In this document: positions 28,009-36,499 of the stretch, piece after piece
Numbering within the stretch: the first letter of the stretch is position 1
Layout of the letters: every line of letters starts with the position of its first letter
Assembly (NCBI RefSeq): GCF_014170335.1
Contig: NZ_LZZS01000005.1
Span: 62,001 to 126,000 of the forward strand
DNA: 64,000 nucleotides
Direction of reading: 5' to 3'
Origin: Achromobacter sp. UMC46
GTDB taxonomy: Bacteria > Pseudomonadota > Gammaproteobacteria > Burkholderiales > Burkholderiaceae_B
Program-made: the position numbers and the translations under genes
Notes under the pieces: generated by a model
What the model was told of the DNA's origin: nothing
The model's database searches: none
What the model saw: only the letters and a program-made list of their open reading frames with translations

Positions 28009-28779
28009 TCAGCCTCGGCCGACGAACGGCATGTTGGTGGCCATGATGGTCATGAACTGCACGTTGGCGTCCAGCGGCAGGCGCGCCATGGCGGCAACCG
28101 CCTGCGCCACGTGCGCTACATCCATGCGCGGCTCGACCTTGGTGCTGCCGTCCGCCTGCAGGATGCCGGCCGCCATGCGTTCCGTCATGTCGGTAGCCGC
28201 ATTGCCGATGTCGATCTGGCCGCAGGCGATGCTGTAGGCCCGGCAATCCAGCGAAATCGACTTCGTCAGACCCGTCACCGCATGCTTGGTCGCGGTGTAG
28301 GCGATGGAGAACGGACGCGGCGCATGCGATGAAATCGATCCGTTGTTGATGATGCGACCGCCTTGCGGCGTTTGCGCCTTCATGATGCGGATTGCGGCCT
28401 GCGCGCACAGGAACATGCCGGTCAGGTTGGTGTCGACGACTTCGCGCCACACCGCCACCGGCAACTCTTCGATGGGCATCGCCGGCGCGCCGCGGCCCGC
28501 ATTGTTGAACAGCACGTCCAGCCGGCCATACTCGCGTTGCGCGGTATCGAACAGGTCGCGCACGGCGTTCTCATCGGTCACGTCCGTCGGCACCACCAGC
28601 GCGCGCACGCCATCTTCTCCGGCGGCGGTGCGGGTCGCTTCCAGCGGCTCGCGGCGGCGGCCGGCCAACACCACGCGATAGCCCTGGGCCAGGAATTCCA
28701 GCGCCACGGCGCGTCCAATTCCTGTGCCGGCACCGGTCACCAAGGCCACGCGGGGCGGTTCGATCTCGTTCGTGTGCAT
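28009..28779 (-). CDS. Short-chain dehydrogenase/reductase
   Basis: A classical SDR of 256 residues. The cofactor motif TGAGTGIG lies near residue 15, NNAG near residue 90, the catalytic Ser in NNGSISS, and the Tyr-Lys pair in YTATK. The loop GRRRE after beta-2 favours NADP(H). ATG at 28779 is chosen over an upstream ATG because AAGGAG is at the right distance. The substrate is unknown. It is divergent from the cytochrome genes across a 231-bp AT-rich region. Confidence 0.93.
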   Translation of the reverse strand: MHTNEIEPPRVALVTGAGTGIGRAVALEFLAQGYRVVLAGRRREPLEATRTAAGEDGVRALVVPTDVTDENAVRDLFDTAQREYGRLDVLFNNAGRGAPAMPIEELPVAVWREVVDTNLTGMFLCAQAAIRIMKAQTPQGGRIINNGSISSHAPRPFSIAYTATKHAVTGLTKSISLDCRAYSIACGQIDIGNAATDMTERMAAGILQADGSTKVEPRMDVAHVAQAVAAMARLPLDANVQFMTIMATNMPFVGRG

Positions 28780-28927
28780 CGGATTCTCCTTGTTATCGAT
28801 CGGCGAGATGCTACCCGAATCAATCCCCCGATGCTGCAAGCAAAGTTAGCAGCCGCGACACACTTTCAGGTCGCGTCGCGCAAGCAAAAGAAACCCGCAT
28901 GCGCATGCTCAAGCCAACGATTTCGCG

Positions 28928-28954
28928 TTGATCTGTCACAAGTCTTTATATAAT
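28928..28954 (+). promoter_or_regulatory. Candidate promoter for the tsdBA-like operon
   Basis: TATAAT at 28949-28954 is a perfect -10 in an AT-rich stretch. TTGATC at 28928-28933 is a fair -35, but the 15-bp spacing is short. The start of transcription would be about 50 bases before the first cytochrome gene. Confidence 0.4.
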
Positions 28955-29010
28955 TTATGGAAATTAGCTTATTACCCAAATTCCAATAACATTCGACGGA
29001 GCAGGCAACG

Positions 29011-29715
29011 ATGGCCCCACGGTCCCTTTCCCGCGCGCTCACGCTTGGCGCATTGATCGCCACGGCGGCGGGCGCGCAAGCCGCGCCTGACGGCAAACAG
29101 ATCAGCACCCAGGGGGCCAATGGCGCGCCCGCCTGTATCACCTGCCATGGCGCCCGCGGCGAGGGCAACCCCGCTGCGGGCTTTCCACAGCTGGCGGGCA
29201 TCGGCGCCAAATATCTGGCGGAGCAACTGGAAGCGATGGCCAACGGGTCGCGCGTCAGCCCCGTCATGGCCGCGACGGCCAAAGCGCTGGACCCCGCGCA
29301 GCAGCAAGCCGTGGCCAACTACTACGCCAGCCTGCCTTCCCCCTTGAACGTGGATCGCCTCGCCGCCACCGCCCTGCATCCCGTCAAGCCGGCCGACACC
29401 GGGGCGTGGCTTGCCACGCGCGGCGCCTGGGACAAGAACGTGCCCGCCTGTAATCAATGCCACGGCCCCGGCGGCATCGGCGTGGGCGACAACTTCCCCG
29501 GACTGGCGGGCCAGCCTGCGGCATACATCGCCGGCCAATTGCGCGCGTGGCAGCAAGGCCAGCGTCCGCCCGGCCCGCTGGGCCTGATGCCTGCCGTCGC
29601 CACCCGTCTGACGGACGCCGACATCGACGCCGTATCCGCCTACTATGCCGGCCTGCCTAAAGCGGCCGACCTGCTTGCCTCGCAAGCCACCGCCGCCGAG
29701 GGGGCCAAGCAATGA
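29011..29715 (+). CDS. tsdB: Dihaem cytochrome c, c4-like (TsdB-like electron acceptor)
   Basis: A periplasmic cytochrome of 234 residues with a signal peptide cleaved near AQAA (about 24). It has two haem-binding sites, CITCH at 42-46 and CNQCH at 147-151, with candidate distal methionines in SPVMAA and GLMPAV, the two-domain layout of cytochrome c4. Its gene overlaps the next one by ATGA. Together with the TsdA-like enzyme it matches the tsdB-tsdA gene pair known from Pseudomonas stutzeri, where TsdB receives electrons from TsdA. The TsdB name rests on this pairing. Confidence 0.75.
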   Translation: MAPRSLSRALTLGALIATAAGAQAAPDGKQISTQGANGAPACITCHGARGEGNPAAGFPQLAGIGAKYLAEQLEAMANGSRVSPVMAATAKALDPAQQQAVANYYASLPSPLNVDRLAATALHPVKPADTGAWLATRGAWDKNVPACNQCHGPGGIGVGDNFPGLAGQPAAYIAGQLRAWQQGQRPPGPLGLMPAVATRLTDADIDAVSAYYAGLPKAADLLASQATAAEGAKQ

Positions 29716-30635
29716 TCCGTCTTCCGCCTTTCCGCCTGGGCTTCGCCGCCGCCTGCCTGGCGCTCTCGGCCACCGCGCTGGCCGCCGATCCCCGCCCCGC
29801 CTTCACGCCGCCGTCGGCCGCATCCCTGCCCGACACCGAATTCGGCAAGATCGTGCGCCAGGGCGAACAGATCTTCCTGCACACGCCGCAGATGGCCGGC
29901 AAGTTCGTCGGCAACGACCTGAACTGCGCCAGCTGCCACCTGGACGCGGGCCGCCGCCCCGATTCGGCCCCCATGTGGGCGGCCTATGTGCTGTATCCCG
30001 CCTATCGGGCCAAGAACGAGCACGTCAACACGCTGGCCGAACGGCTGCAAGGCTGCTTCCGGTTCAGCATGAACGGCAAGGCGCCCGCCGCTGACGACCC
30101 GACGCTGACGGCGCTGCAAAGCTATATGTTCTGGCTGGCCAGCAAGGCGCCCACGGGCGTGGTGCTGGAGGGCCAGGGCTACCGCAAATTGCCGGTGCCG
30201 GCCCAAAAGGCCGACTACGTGCGCGGCGGCGAGGTCTACGCCCAGTACTGCGCGGTCTGCCACGGCGCGGACGGCCAGGGTCAGAAGAACGGCAAGCACT
30301 GGGTGTTTCCGGCCCTGTGGGGCGCCGATTCGTTCAACTGGGGCGCGGGCATGCACCAGATCGGCAACGCCGCCGGCTTCATCAAGGCCAATATGCCGCT
30401 GGGCCAGGCCGGCATGCTGAGCGACCAGGAAGCCTGGGACGTGGCCTATTTCATGAACGCGCACGAACGCCCGCAAGACCCGCGCTACGCCGGTTCCGTC
30501 GCAGCCACCCGGGCCAAGTACCACGATTCGGACGATTCGCTGTATGGCATCGAGGTCAACGGGCATTTGCTGGGCAGCGATTCCCCGGCGCCCGGCGGCA
30601 AGCTGATCCAGGCGGCGGCCAAGCCTGCCGGCTGA
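29712..30635 (+). CDS. tsdA: Dihaem cytochrome c, thiosulfate dehydrogenase TsdA-like
   Basis: A periplasmic enzyme of 307 residues with a signal peptide (ending near ALAA, 25). Haem sites are CASCH at 72-76 and CAVCH at 180-184. Between them LQGCFRFSMNG carries Cys115; in characterised TsdA a cysteine in this context is the distal ligand of haem 1. Met228 in KANMPLG is a plausible ligand of haem 2. TsdA couples two thiosulfates to tetrathionate. The start codon overlaps the upstream gene's stop (ATGA). No sox genes are in the window. A TsdA-type fold with another substrate remains possible. Confidence 0.78.
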   Translation: MIRLPPFRLGFAAACLALSATALAADPRPAFTPPSAASLPDTEFGKIVRQGEQIFLHTPQMAGKFVGNDLNCASCHLDAGRRPDSAPMWAAYVLYPAYRAKNEHVNTLAERLQGCFRFSMNGKAPAADDPTLTALQSYMFWLASKAPTGVVLEGQGYRKLPVPAQKADYVRGGEVYAQYCAVCHGADGQGQKNGKHWVFPALWGADSFNWGAGMHQIGNAAGFIKANMPLGQAGMLSDQEAWDVAYFMNAHERPQDPRYAGSVAATRAKYHDSDDSLYGIEVNGHLLGSDSPAPGGKLIQAAAKPAG

Positions 30636-30648
30636 TTGGCGATCAGCC
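30630..30648 (+). terminator. Hairpin overlapping the tsdA stop codon
   Basis: GGCTGAT (30630-30636) and ATCAGCC (30642-30648) pair perfectly around a five-base loop; the left arm includes the TGA stop codon. There is no U-tract. Confidence 0.45.
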
Positions 30649-30770
30649 GAAGCAAGCGGGTTCCGCCGCTTCGCCATCAAGAATCGCGCGGCCGGACAGC
30701 GGGTTTTCCCCCTGCCGCGCCGCGCGATTTGCTAGACTTCCGGTCTTAGCATCACACGCCGGTCATATTC

Positions 30771-31403
30771 ATGCACGCCAACTCCGGAAACGTCTTCATG
30801 GTCGTCGCGCCCAGCGGCGCGGGCAAGTCCAGCCTGGTCAAGGCCTTGCTCCAGCAAGACCCTTCCATCGAACTTTCCATTTCCTGCACCACCCGCGCGC
30901 CCCGTCCGGGTGAAGAAGACGGCCGTGAATACCGCTTCGTGACGCCTGACGACTTCAAGCTCATGCGCGACGAGCAGAACCTGCTGGAATGGGCGGAAGT
31001 CCACGGCAATTTCTACGGCACGCCGCGCGACCGCATCGATAGCGCCACCCGCGAAGGCCGTGACGTCCTCTTGGAAATCGATTGGCAAGGCGCCCGCCAG
31101 GTCAAGCAGCGTTTCCCGGGCGCCATCGGCATTTTCGTGCTGCCGCCGTCGATCGAAGAACTCGAAAGCCGGCTCAAGGCGCGGGGCCAGGATGCGCCCC
31201 AGGTCATCGCGCGCCGCCTCATGGCCGCAGGCGGCGAAATCGCCCACGCGCCTGAATGCGAATATGTTATTATTAATCAAGAATTTAGCGTAGCCTTGTC
31301 GGAACTGATACAAATCGTCAGTGCCGCGCGGCTGCGCTTTTCGTCTCAGGCCGCCCGCCACGCCCAGTTGTTCTCGCAACTTGGCATTCCGGCCGAACAC
31401 TGA
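30771..31403 (+). CDS. gmk: Guanylate kinase
   Basis: A 210-residue enzyme that converts GMP and ATP to GDP and ADP. The P-loop is [12 protein letters not shown] near residue 14-25. GMP-binding residues are in [20 protein letters not shown], and [12 protein letters not shown] and [15 protein letters not shown] are family signatures. ATG at 30771 gives the usual distance to the P-loop although no clear ribosome site is seen. It heads the conserved gmk-rpoZ-spoT block, which supplies guanine nucleotides, RNA polymerase omega and (p)ppGpp metabolism. Confidence 0.97.
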   Translation: MHANSGNVFMVVAPSGAGKSSLVKALLQQDPSIELSISCTTRAPRPGEEDGREYRFVTPDDFKLMRDEQNLLEWAEVHGNFYGTPRDRIDSATREGRDVLLEIDWQGARQVKQRFPGAIGIFVLPPSIEELESRLKARGQDAPQVIARRLMAAGGEIAHAPECEYVIINQEFSVALSELIQIVSAARLRFSSQAARHAQLFSQLGIPAEH

Positions 31404-31447
31404 TCCGAACGCATTCTCCCTATCATCCATCAGCACCAGGTGTCCTA

Positions 31448-31651
31448 ATGGCTCGCATTACCGTCGAAGACTGTCTGAATCAAATCCCCAACCGTTTCAA
31501 GCTCACGCTGGCCGCGACGTACCGCGCTCGCGAGTTGGCGCAAGGCCATGCCCCGCGCCTGGACAGCAAAGACAAGCCCACGGTCACTGCGCTGCGCGAA
31601 ATCGCGGGCGGCCTAACCGGCGTGGAAATGCTGCGTAAAGTTCCCACCTGA
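31448..31651 (+). CDS. rpoZ: DNA-directed RNA polymerase subunit omega
   Basis: A 67-residue protein starting [19 protein letters not shown], the standard omega N-terminus, with the conserved [12 protein letters not shown] and [13 protein letters not shown] segments. Omega helps assemble core polymerase and forms part of a ppGpp-binding site. It lies between gmk and spoT on one strand (44 bp and 22 bp gaps), with AGGTG before the start codon. Confidence 0.98.
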   Translation: MARITVEDCLNQIPNRFKLTLAATYRARELAQGHAPRLDSKDKPTVTALREIAGGLTGVEMLRKVPT

Positions 31652-31673
31652 TACTCTCCGGGGGGCGGCAAGC

Positions 31674-33968
31674 ATGGCTTTTCCCGGGCTGAAGTACGCT
31701 TCATCTGGTTTGCTTGCCGCACTACGTGCCGGCTCCCGCCTTGGGCGCCGCACGGGCAAGAAAGACAAAAAACTCTCTACGCCACCGTCCGTCGCCGCGC
31801 AAGAAGCGGCGGACGCAACCGCCTCGCCGGTTGCTTCGCTGGCGCCGCTGACCGAAATCATCGGCAGCTATCTCGACAAGAAAGATGTAGAGCGCGTGCG
31901 CGAAGCCTATCGCTTCGCGGACCAGGCGCACCTGGGCCAGTTCCGCGCCAGCGGTTCGCCCTACATCTCGCATCCCATCGCCGTCACTGAAATCTGCGCA
32001 GGCTGGAAGCTCGACGTCAACGCGTTGTCGGCCGCCCTGCTGCACGACGTGATGGAAGACCAAGGCATCGCCAAGCACGAACTGGCCGAGAGATTCGGCC
32101 CTGAAGTCGCCGAACTGGTCGACGGCCTGTCCAAGCTGGACCGGCTGGATTTCGCCACCAAGGCCGAACAGCAAGCCGAAAGCTTCCGCAAGATGCTGCT
32201 GGCGATGGCGCGCGACGTGCGCGTCATCCTCATCAAGCTGGCCGACCGCCTGCACAACATGCGCACGCTGGACGCGGTCAATCCGGAAAAGCGCCGGCGC
32301 ATCGCCCGCGAAACGCTGGACATCTACGCGCCCATCGCCCATCGCCTGGGCCTGAACCTGCTGTTCCGCGAACTGCAGGACTTGTGTTTCGCGGCCATGT
32401 ACCCGAACCGCTACCAGGTGCTGTACAAGGCCGTGCTGGCCGCGCGCGGCAACCGCCGCGAAGTCATCACGAAGATCGCCGATTCCGTCCGGGCCTCGCT
32501 GCCCGCCGCCGGCATCGAAGCCGAAGTCACCGGCCGCGAGAAAACGCTTTATGGCATCTATCGCAAGATGGTCGACCAGAAAAAGTCGTTTTCGGACGTG
32601 CTGGACATCTACGGCTTCCGCGTCATCGTCCATACGCTGCCCGAGTGCTATCTGGCGCTGGGCACGCTGCATCAGCTGTATCGCCCGGTGCCCGGCAAGT
32701 TCAAGGACTACATCGCCATCCCGAAGGTGAACGGCTACCAGTCCCTGCACACGACGCTGGTCGGCCCGTACGGCACGCCGGTGGAGTTCCAGTTCCGCAC
32801 GCGCGACATGCATCATGTGGCCGAAGAAGGCGTCGCGTCGCACTGGCTCTACAAGGGCGCCGACCTGACCCTGAACGACCTGCAGAAGCGCACGCACCAG
32901 TGGCTGCAATCGCTGCTGGACATCCAGAGCCAGACGGGCGATTCCGGCGAATTCCTGGAACACGTCAAGGTCGACCTGTTCCCGGACGCCGTGTACGTGT
33001 TCACGCCGCGCGGCAAGATCATTTCCCTGCCCCGGGGCGCCACGCCGGTCGACTTCGCCTACGCGATCCACACCGACATCGGCAACCAGGCGGTGGCGGC
33101 CAAGGTCAACGGCGAATTCGTGCCGTTGCGCACCGAACTCAACAGCGGCGACACGGTGGAAATCGTGACGTCGCCGGCCTCGCGCCCCAACGCGCAATGG
33201 CTCAACTACGTGCGCACGGGCCGCGCGCGCTCCGAAATCCGCCACTACCTCCGTACCGTGAAGTACGAAGAATCGGTGGCCTTCGGCGAACGCCTGCTCA
33301 GCCAGGCGCTGCAAGAACTGCACATGCCTATGCCGGCGACCGACGATCCGGCCTGGCAGAAGCTGGCGCGCAGCACCGGCGCCAGTTCGCGCGAAGAGAT
33401 CCTGGCCGACATCGGTTTGGGCAAGCGCCTGGCCGCCGTGGTCGCGCGCCGCTTCGCGCCCGAACACCAACTGGTCGCCACCACCGCCGCCGCGGTGGAC
33501 GAACTGACATCGGCGCGCAGCGCCCCCATCCTGATTCAGGGCAACGAAGGCCAGGCCGTGCAATTGGCGCCGTGCTGCGGCCCGCTGCCCGGCGACCCGA
33601 TCGTGGCAGGCATGCGCATGGGCCATGGGCTGGTGGTGCATACCGCCGACTGCCCCGTGGCCACGCGCCAGCGCCTGCGCGAACCGGAACGCTGGATCAA
33701 CGTGGGTTGGGACACGCACACGGCCAAGCACCTGGCCACCCGGCTGGACATCGTCACCCGCAATGAACGCGGCGTGCTGGGCCGCCTGGCGGCGGAAGTC
33801 ACCGCCGCCGACGCGAACATCATGCATGTCACGATGCACGACGACGCGGTGTCCACGGTGTCCTTGCACCTGACGATCCAGGTCGACAGCCGCAAGCACC
33901 TGGCCCAGGTCATCCGCGCCATCCGGCACGTGCCGCAGGTGCAGAAGATCGTCCGGGTGAAGGGCTAG
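31674..33968 (+). CDS. spoT: Bifunctional (p)ppGpp synthetase/hydrolase SpoT
   Basis: A RelA/SpoT protein of 764 residues. The HD hydrolase domain (about 65-220) keeps LLHDVMED. The synthetase domain (about 250-380) has KTLYGIYRKMVDQKKSF and DIYGFRVIV. A TGS domain (about 430-495, VYVFTPRGKIISLPRGATPVDFAYAIHTDIG) and a C-terminal ACT domain (LDIVTRNERGVLGRLAAEV) follow. Hydrolase motifs are intact, so it is the bifunctional SpoT/Rel type. The N-terminal 45 residues, rich in Lys and Arg, are longer than in E. coli SpoT. A G-rich ribosome site precedes ATG 31674, and a strong terminator ends the operon. Confidence 0.97.
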   Translation: MAFPGLKYASSGLLAALRAGSRLGRRTGKKDKKLSTPPSVAAQEAADATASPVASLAPLTEIIGSYLDKKDVERVREAYRFADQAHLGQFRASGSPYISHPIAVTEICAGWKLDVNALSAALLHDVMEDQGIAKHELAERFGPEVAELVDGLSKLDRLDFATKAEQQAESFRKMLLAMARDVRVILIKLADRLHNMRTLDAVNPEKRRRIARETLDIYAPIAHRLGLNLLFRELQDLCFAAMYPNRYQVLYKAVLAARGNRREVITKIADSVRASLPAAGIEAEVTGREKTLYGIYRKMVDQKKSFSDVLDIYGFRVIVHTLPECYLALGTLHQLYRPVPGKFKDYIAIPKVNGYQSLHTTLVGPYGTPVEFQFRTRDMHHVAEEGVASHWLYKGADLTLNDLQKRTHQWLQSLLDIQSQTGDSGEFLEHVKVDLFPDAVYVFTPRGKIISLPRGATPVDFAYAIHTDIGNQAVAAKVNGEFVPLRTELNSGDTVEIVTSPASRPNAQWLNYVRTGRARSEIRHYLRTVKYEESVAFGERLLSQALQELHMPMPATDDPAWQKLARSTGASSREEILADIGLGKRLAAVVARRFAPEHQLVATTAAAVDELTSARSAPILIQGNEGQAVQLAPCCGPLPGDPIVAGMRMGHGLVVHTADCPVATRQRLREPERWINVGWDTHTAKHLATRLDIVTRNERGVLGRLAAEVTAADANIMHVTMHDDAVSTVSLHLTIQVDSRKHLAQVIRAIRHVPQVQKIVRVKG

Positions 33969-33998
33969 CGCCTTCCGCTTGCCCTGTCTTCAGGCGAA

Positions 33999-34028
33999 AA
34001 AAGCCGGCGCATGGCGCCGGCTTTTCTA
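33999..34028. terminator. Intrinsic terminator after spoT
   Basis: AAAAGCCGGCGC (33999-34010) and GCGCCGGCTTTT (34014-34025) form a twelve-base stem around a three-base loop. The A-rich left side allows it to work for the convergent glnQ-like gene too. Confidence 0.92.
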
Positions 34029-34041
34029 TTTCCGCGTCCGT

Positions 34042-34770
34042 TCACGCCACGTGCTGCAGGAAATCCTTCAAGCGCTGGCTGGGCGGGTTGCTCAGCAGTT
34101 CCGCCGGCGGGCCGTCATGCGCGATCTTGCCGGCGTCGATGAAGATCAGGCGGCTGCCGACCTTGCGCGCGAATTCCATCTCGTGCGTGACGACCACCAT
34201 CGTCATGCCCTCTTCCGCCAGGTCGCGCATCACCTTCAGCACTTCGTGGCGCAGTTCCGGATCCAGCGCGGACGTGGGTTCGTCGAACAGCATCAGCTTG
34301 GGCTTGATCGCCAGCGCGCGGGCAATGGCCACACGCTGCTGCTGGCCGCCGGAAAGCTCCGACGGATAGTGGTTCATGCGCTCGCTCAAACCCACCTTGT
34401 CCAGCAGCCCCTGGGCCAGTTCGCGCGCTTCGCCGCGGTCTTGCCCGCGCGTGTGCACCGGCCCGAACATGACGTTCTCAAGCGCAGTCATCTGCGGGAA
34501 CAGGTTGAACTGCTGGAACACCATGCCGGCCTCGCGGCGGATCTCGCGCACCTGGGCGGCGTCGCCTTTCACGCTCAGCCCGTCGACGAGCAGGTCGCCG
34601 CCGTTGATGGTTTCCAGCACGTTGATGCAGCGCAGGAACGTGGACTTGCCCGAGCCCGACGGCCCGACCACCACCACGACCTCGCCCGCATCGATGTTCA
34701 GCGAGATGCCGTTCAGCACCATGGATTCGCCGAAGTTCTTGGTGACGTTATGAAATTCAACCATGCTCAT
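34042..34770 (-). CDS. glnQ: Polar amino acid ABC transporter ATP-binding protein (GlnQ-like)
   Basis: A 242-residue ATPase. Walker A GPSGSGKS lies at 36-43, the Q-loop in VFQQFNLFPQMT, the signature LSGGQQQRVAIARAL, Walker B LMLFDEPTSALDPE, and the switch VVVTHEM. The length and sequence are those of the GlnQ/HisP class that drives import of polar amino acids. Its start codon overlaps the permease stop (ATGA). The exact amino acid cannot be told; glutamine is suggested by similarity of all three subunits to GlnHPQ. Confidence 0.92.
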   Translation of the reverse strand: MSMVEFHNVTKNFGESMVLNGISLNIDAGEVVVVVGPSGSGKSTFLRCINVLETINGGDLLVDGLSVKGDAAQVREIRREAGMVFQQFNLFPQMTALENVMFGPVHTRGQDRGEARELAQGLLDKVGLSERMNHYPSELSGGQQQRVAIARALAIKPKLMLFDEPTSALDPELRHEVLKVMRDLAEEGMTMVVVTHEMEFARKVGSRLIFIDAGKIAHDGPPAELLSNPPSQRLKDFLQHVA

Positions 34771-35423
34771 AGTATGCGCATCCTCTTTTCCACCAGGTGC
34801 AGGCCCAGCGCCATCAAGCCGGTCAGGATCAGGTAGACGATCGCGACGGCCGACCAGATTTCAACGGCGCGGAAGTTGCTGGCCATGATTTCCTGGCCTT
34901 GGCGCGTCAGCTCCGCAACGCCGATCACGATGAACAGCGACGAATCCTTCAAACTGATGATGCACTGGTTGCCCAACGGCGGGATCATGCGGCGAAACGC
35001 CACCGGCCCGATGATATGGAACAGGATCTTGTGGAACGGCAGACCCATCGCCTGGCCCGCTTCCTTCAGGCCCTTGTGCACGGACAGCAGCGCGCCGCGC
35101 ACGATTTCGGAAATGTAGGCGCCGGAATTGATGATGAGCGTGACGATGGCCGCCCATTCGGCGTCCACGCGGATGTTGGCCAGCAGCGGCAAGGCGAAGT
35201 AGATGAACATCACCTGCACGACGATCGGCGTGCCGCGGATGATCGCCACATAGACCTGCGCGATGGCCGACAGGATCGGATGCCCGTACGCCCGCGTCAC
35301 GCCCGACAGCGCGCCCAGCAGGAATCCGCCGGCCAGGCCCCAGAACGTGATCTTGACGGTCATCAGCGTACCCTCAAGCAAATTGGGCAGCGCGTCTTGA
35401 ATTACACCCCAGTCAAACTCCAC
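34767..35423 (-). CDS. glnP: Polar amino acid ABC transporter permease (GlnP-like)
   Basis: An inner-membrane permease of 218 residues with about five transmembrane helices. It contains the HEAT-type N-terminal signature around LEGTLMTVKITFWGLAGGF, the RGTPIVVQVMFIYF stretch, and the cytoplasmic loop EAGQAMGLPFHKILFHIIGPVAFRRMIPPL that contacts the ATPase. It probably works as a homodimer with the GlnQ-like ATPase. The gene lies 157 bp downstream of the binding-protein gene, and that gap folds into a long hairpin. Confidence 0.93.
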   Translation of the reverse strand: MEFDWGVIQDALPNLLEGTLMTVKITFWGLAGGFLLGALSGVTRAYGHPILSAIAQVYVAIIRGTPIVVQVMFIYFALPLLANIRVDAEWAAIVTLIINSGAYISEIVRGALLSVHKGLKEAGQAMGLPFHKILFHIIGPVAFRRMIPPLGNQCIISLKDSSLFIVIGVAELTRQGQEIMASNFRAVEIWSAVAIVYLILTGLMALGLHLVEKRMRIL

Positions 35424-35489
35424 GATATTCCCCCTATGGCGCCATCTTGCGCCGCATCATGGTGGGACCGCCCGGCGGCGGAAACGGCG

Positions 35490-35557
35490 CGGGGCCGTCC
35501 GCCGGAGCCCGGCGTTCCGGGTTGGAACGTCCGGTGCCTTACCGGCGGGCGGCCCCG
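35490..35557 (-). other. Long intercistronic hairpin between glnH-like and glnP-like genes
   Basis: Sixteen-base arms at 35490-35505 and 35542-35557 match at 15 positions, the remaining pair being T opposite G. The loop contains a second inverted repeat (GTTCC with GGAAC, 35514-35528). The RNA would be a stable, roughly 68-base structure just after the binding-protein gene. Such elements typically protect the upstream message or cause partial termination, raising binding protein over permease. Confidence 0.7.
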
Positions 35558-35580
35558 ATTGCAAAGCGAATCCGCATCGA

Positions 35581-36333
35581 TTACGGCTTCTTGCCGAACC
35601 ACTTTTCGTAGATGGCGTCGTACTGGCCGTTGGCCTTCAGGGTGGCCAGCGCCTTGTTCACTTGCGGAACCAGTTCGCTGCCCTTGGGGAAGGCGATGCC
35701 GTAGAAGTCGCCGCTCTTGACCGAGCCCACCACCTTCACGCGGCCCTTGCCGGCCGTGTTGGCGTAGTACTGGACGTTGGGCGTATCGTGCACGGCGGCA
35801 TCCACGCGGCCCGTGGCCAGTTCAAGATAGGCGTTGTCGATGTTCGGGAACAGCTTGAGCTTGGCGTCCGGCACCTGCGCTTTCAGGAAGTCCACCGTGG
35901 CGGTGCCGGTCTTGACGGCGACGGTCTTGCCGGCCAGGGACTTGGCGTCCTTGATGTCGGTGTTCTTGTCGCCGACCAGGATGGCCAAGCCGCTTTCGTA
36001 GTAGGGGTCGGAGAAATCGATGACCTTCTTGCGGTCGTCGCGAATCGTGATACCCGCCAGCGCGGCGTCGATGTTCTTCGTTTGCAGGCCCGGGATGATG
36101 CCGTTGAAGTCCATCGGCTGCAGCTTGTACTTCAGGTTGAGTTCCTTGGCGACCGCTGCCCAGAGATCCACGTCGAAGCCCACATAGGTATTACCCTGCT
36201 TGAACTCGAACGGCACGAAAGCGGTATCGGTGGCCACCACCAATTCCTTGCCTTGGGCCTGCGCGCCGGAGACGGCGCCGAACATGGCCACGGACAGGCC
36301 GACCAAGGCGGCGGCGACTTTACGTTTGATCAT
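35581..36333 (-). CDS. glnH: Amino acid ABC transporter substrate-binding protein (GlnH-like)
   Basis: A periplasmic binding protein of 250 residues (E. coli GlnH 248). Its signal peptide ends near AQAQ (about 24), and the mature part begins [19 protein letters not shown], typical of family 3 binding proteins. [37 protein letters not shown] and the C-terminal AIYEKWFG also fit GlnH. ATG at 36333 is chosen for its AAGAGGAG ribosome site; a frame extending 17 codons further has none. It is the first gene of the importer operon and divergent from the C45 gene. Confidence 0.93.
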   Translation of the reverse strand: MIKRKVAAALVGLSVAMFGAVSGAQAQGKELVVATDTAFVPFEFKQGNTYVGFDVDLWAAVAKELNLKYKLQPMDFNGIIPGLQTKNIDAALAGITIRDDRKKVIDFSDPYYESGLAILVGDKNTDIKDAKSLAGKTVAVKTGTATVDFLKAQVPDAKLKLFPNIDNAYLELATGRVDAAVHDTPNVQYYANTAGKGRVKVVGSVKSGDFYGIAFPKGSELVPQVNKALATLKANGQYDAIYEKWFGKKP

Positions 36334-36499
36334 GAAACTCTCCTCTTGGGGACCGTCGGCACCCCGGGGTTGTTGTAGGGGCATGATTCCTGGGCTACGC
36401 CGGGGTCACCGGTGCAACGTATTGGGGATCTTAACGCATCCGTCCCCACCGGAGAGAGCTTAGAAAAATTACAATCCCCATGACACCCGGAGAATCCCC

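Noticed and set aside
31722-33929. Long open frame antisense to spoT
   Set aside because: It mirrors the spoT coding frame exactly and its translation has no recognisable domain.
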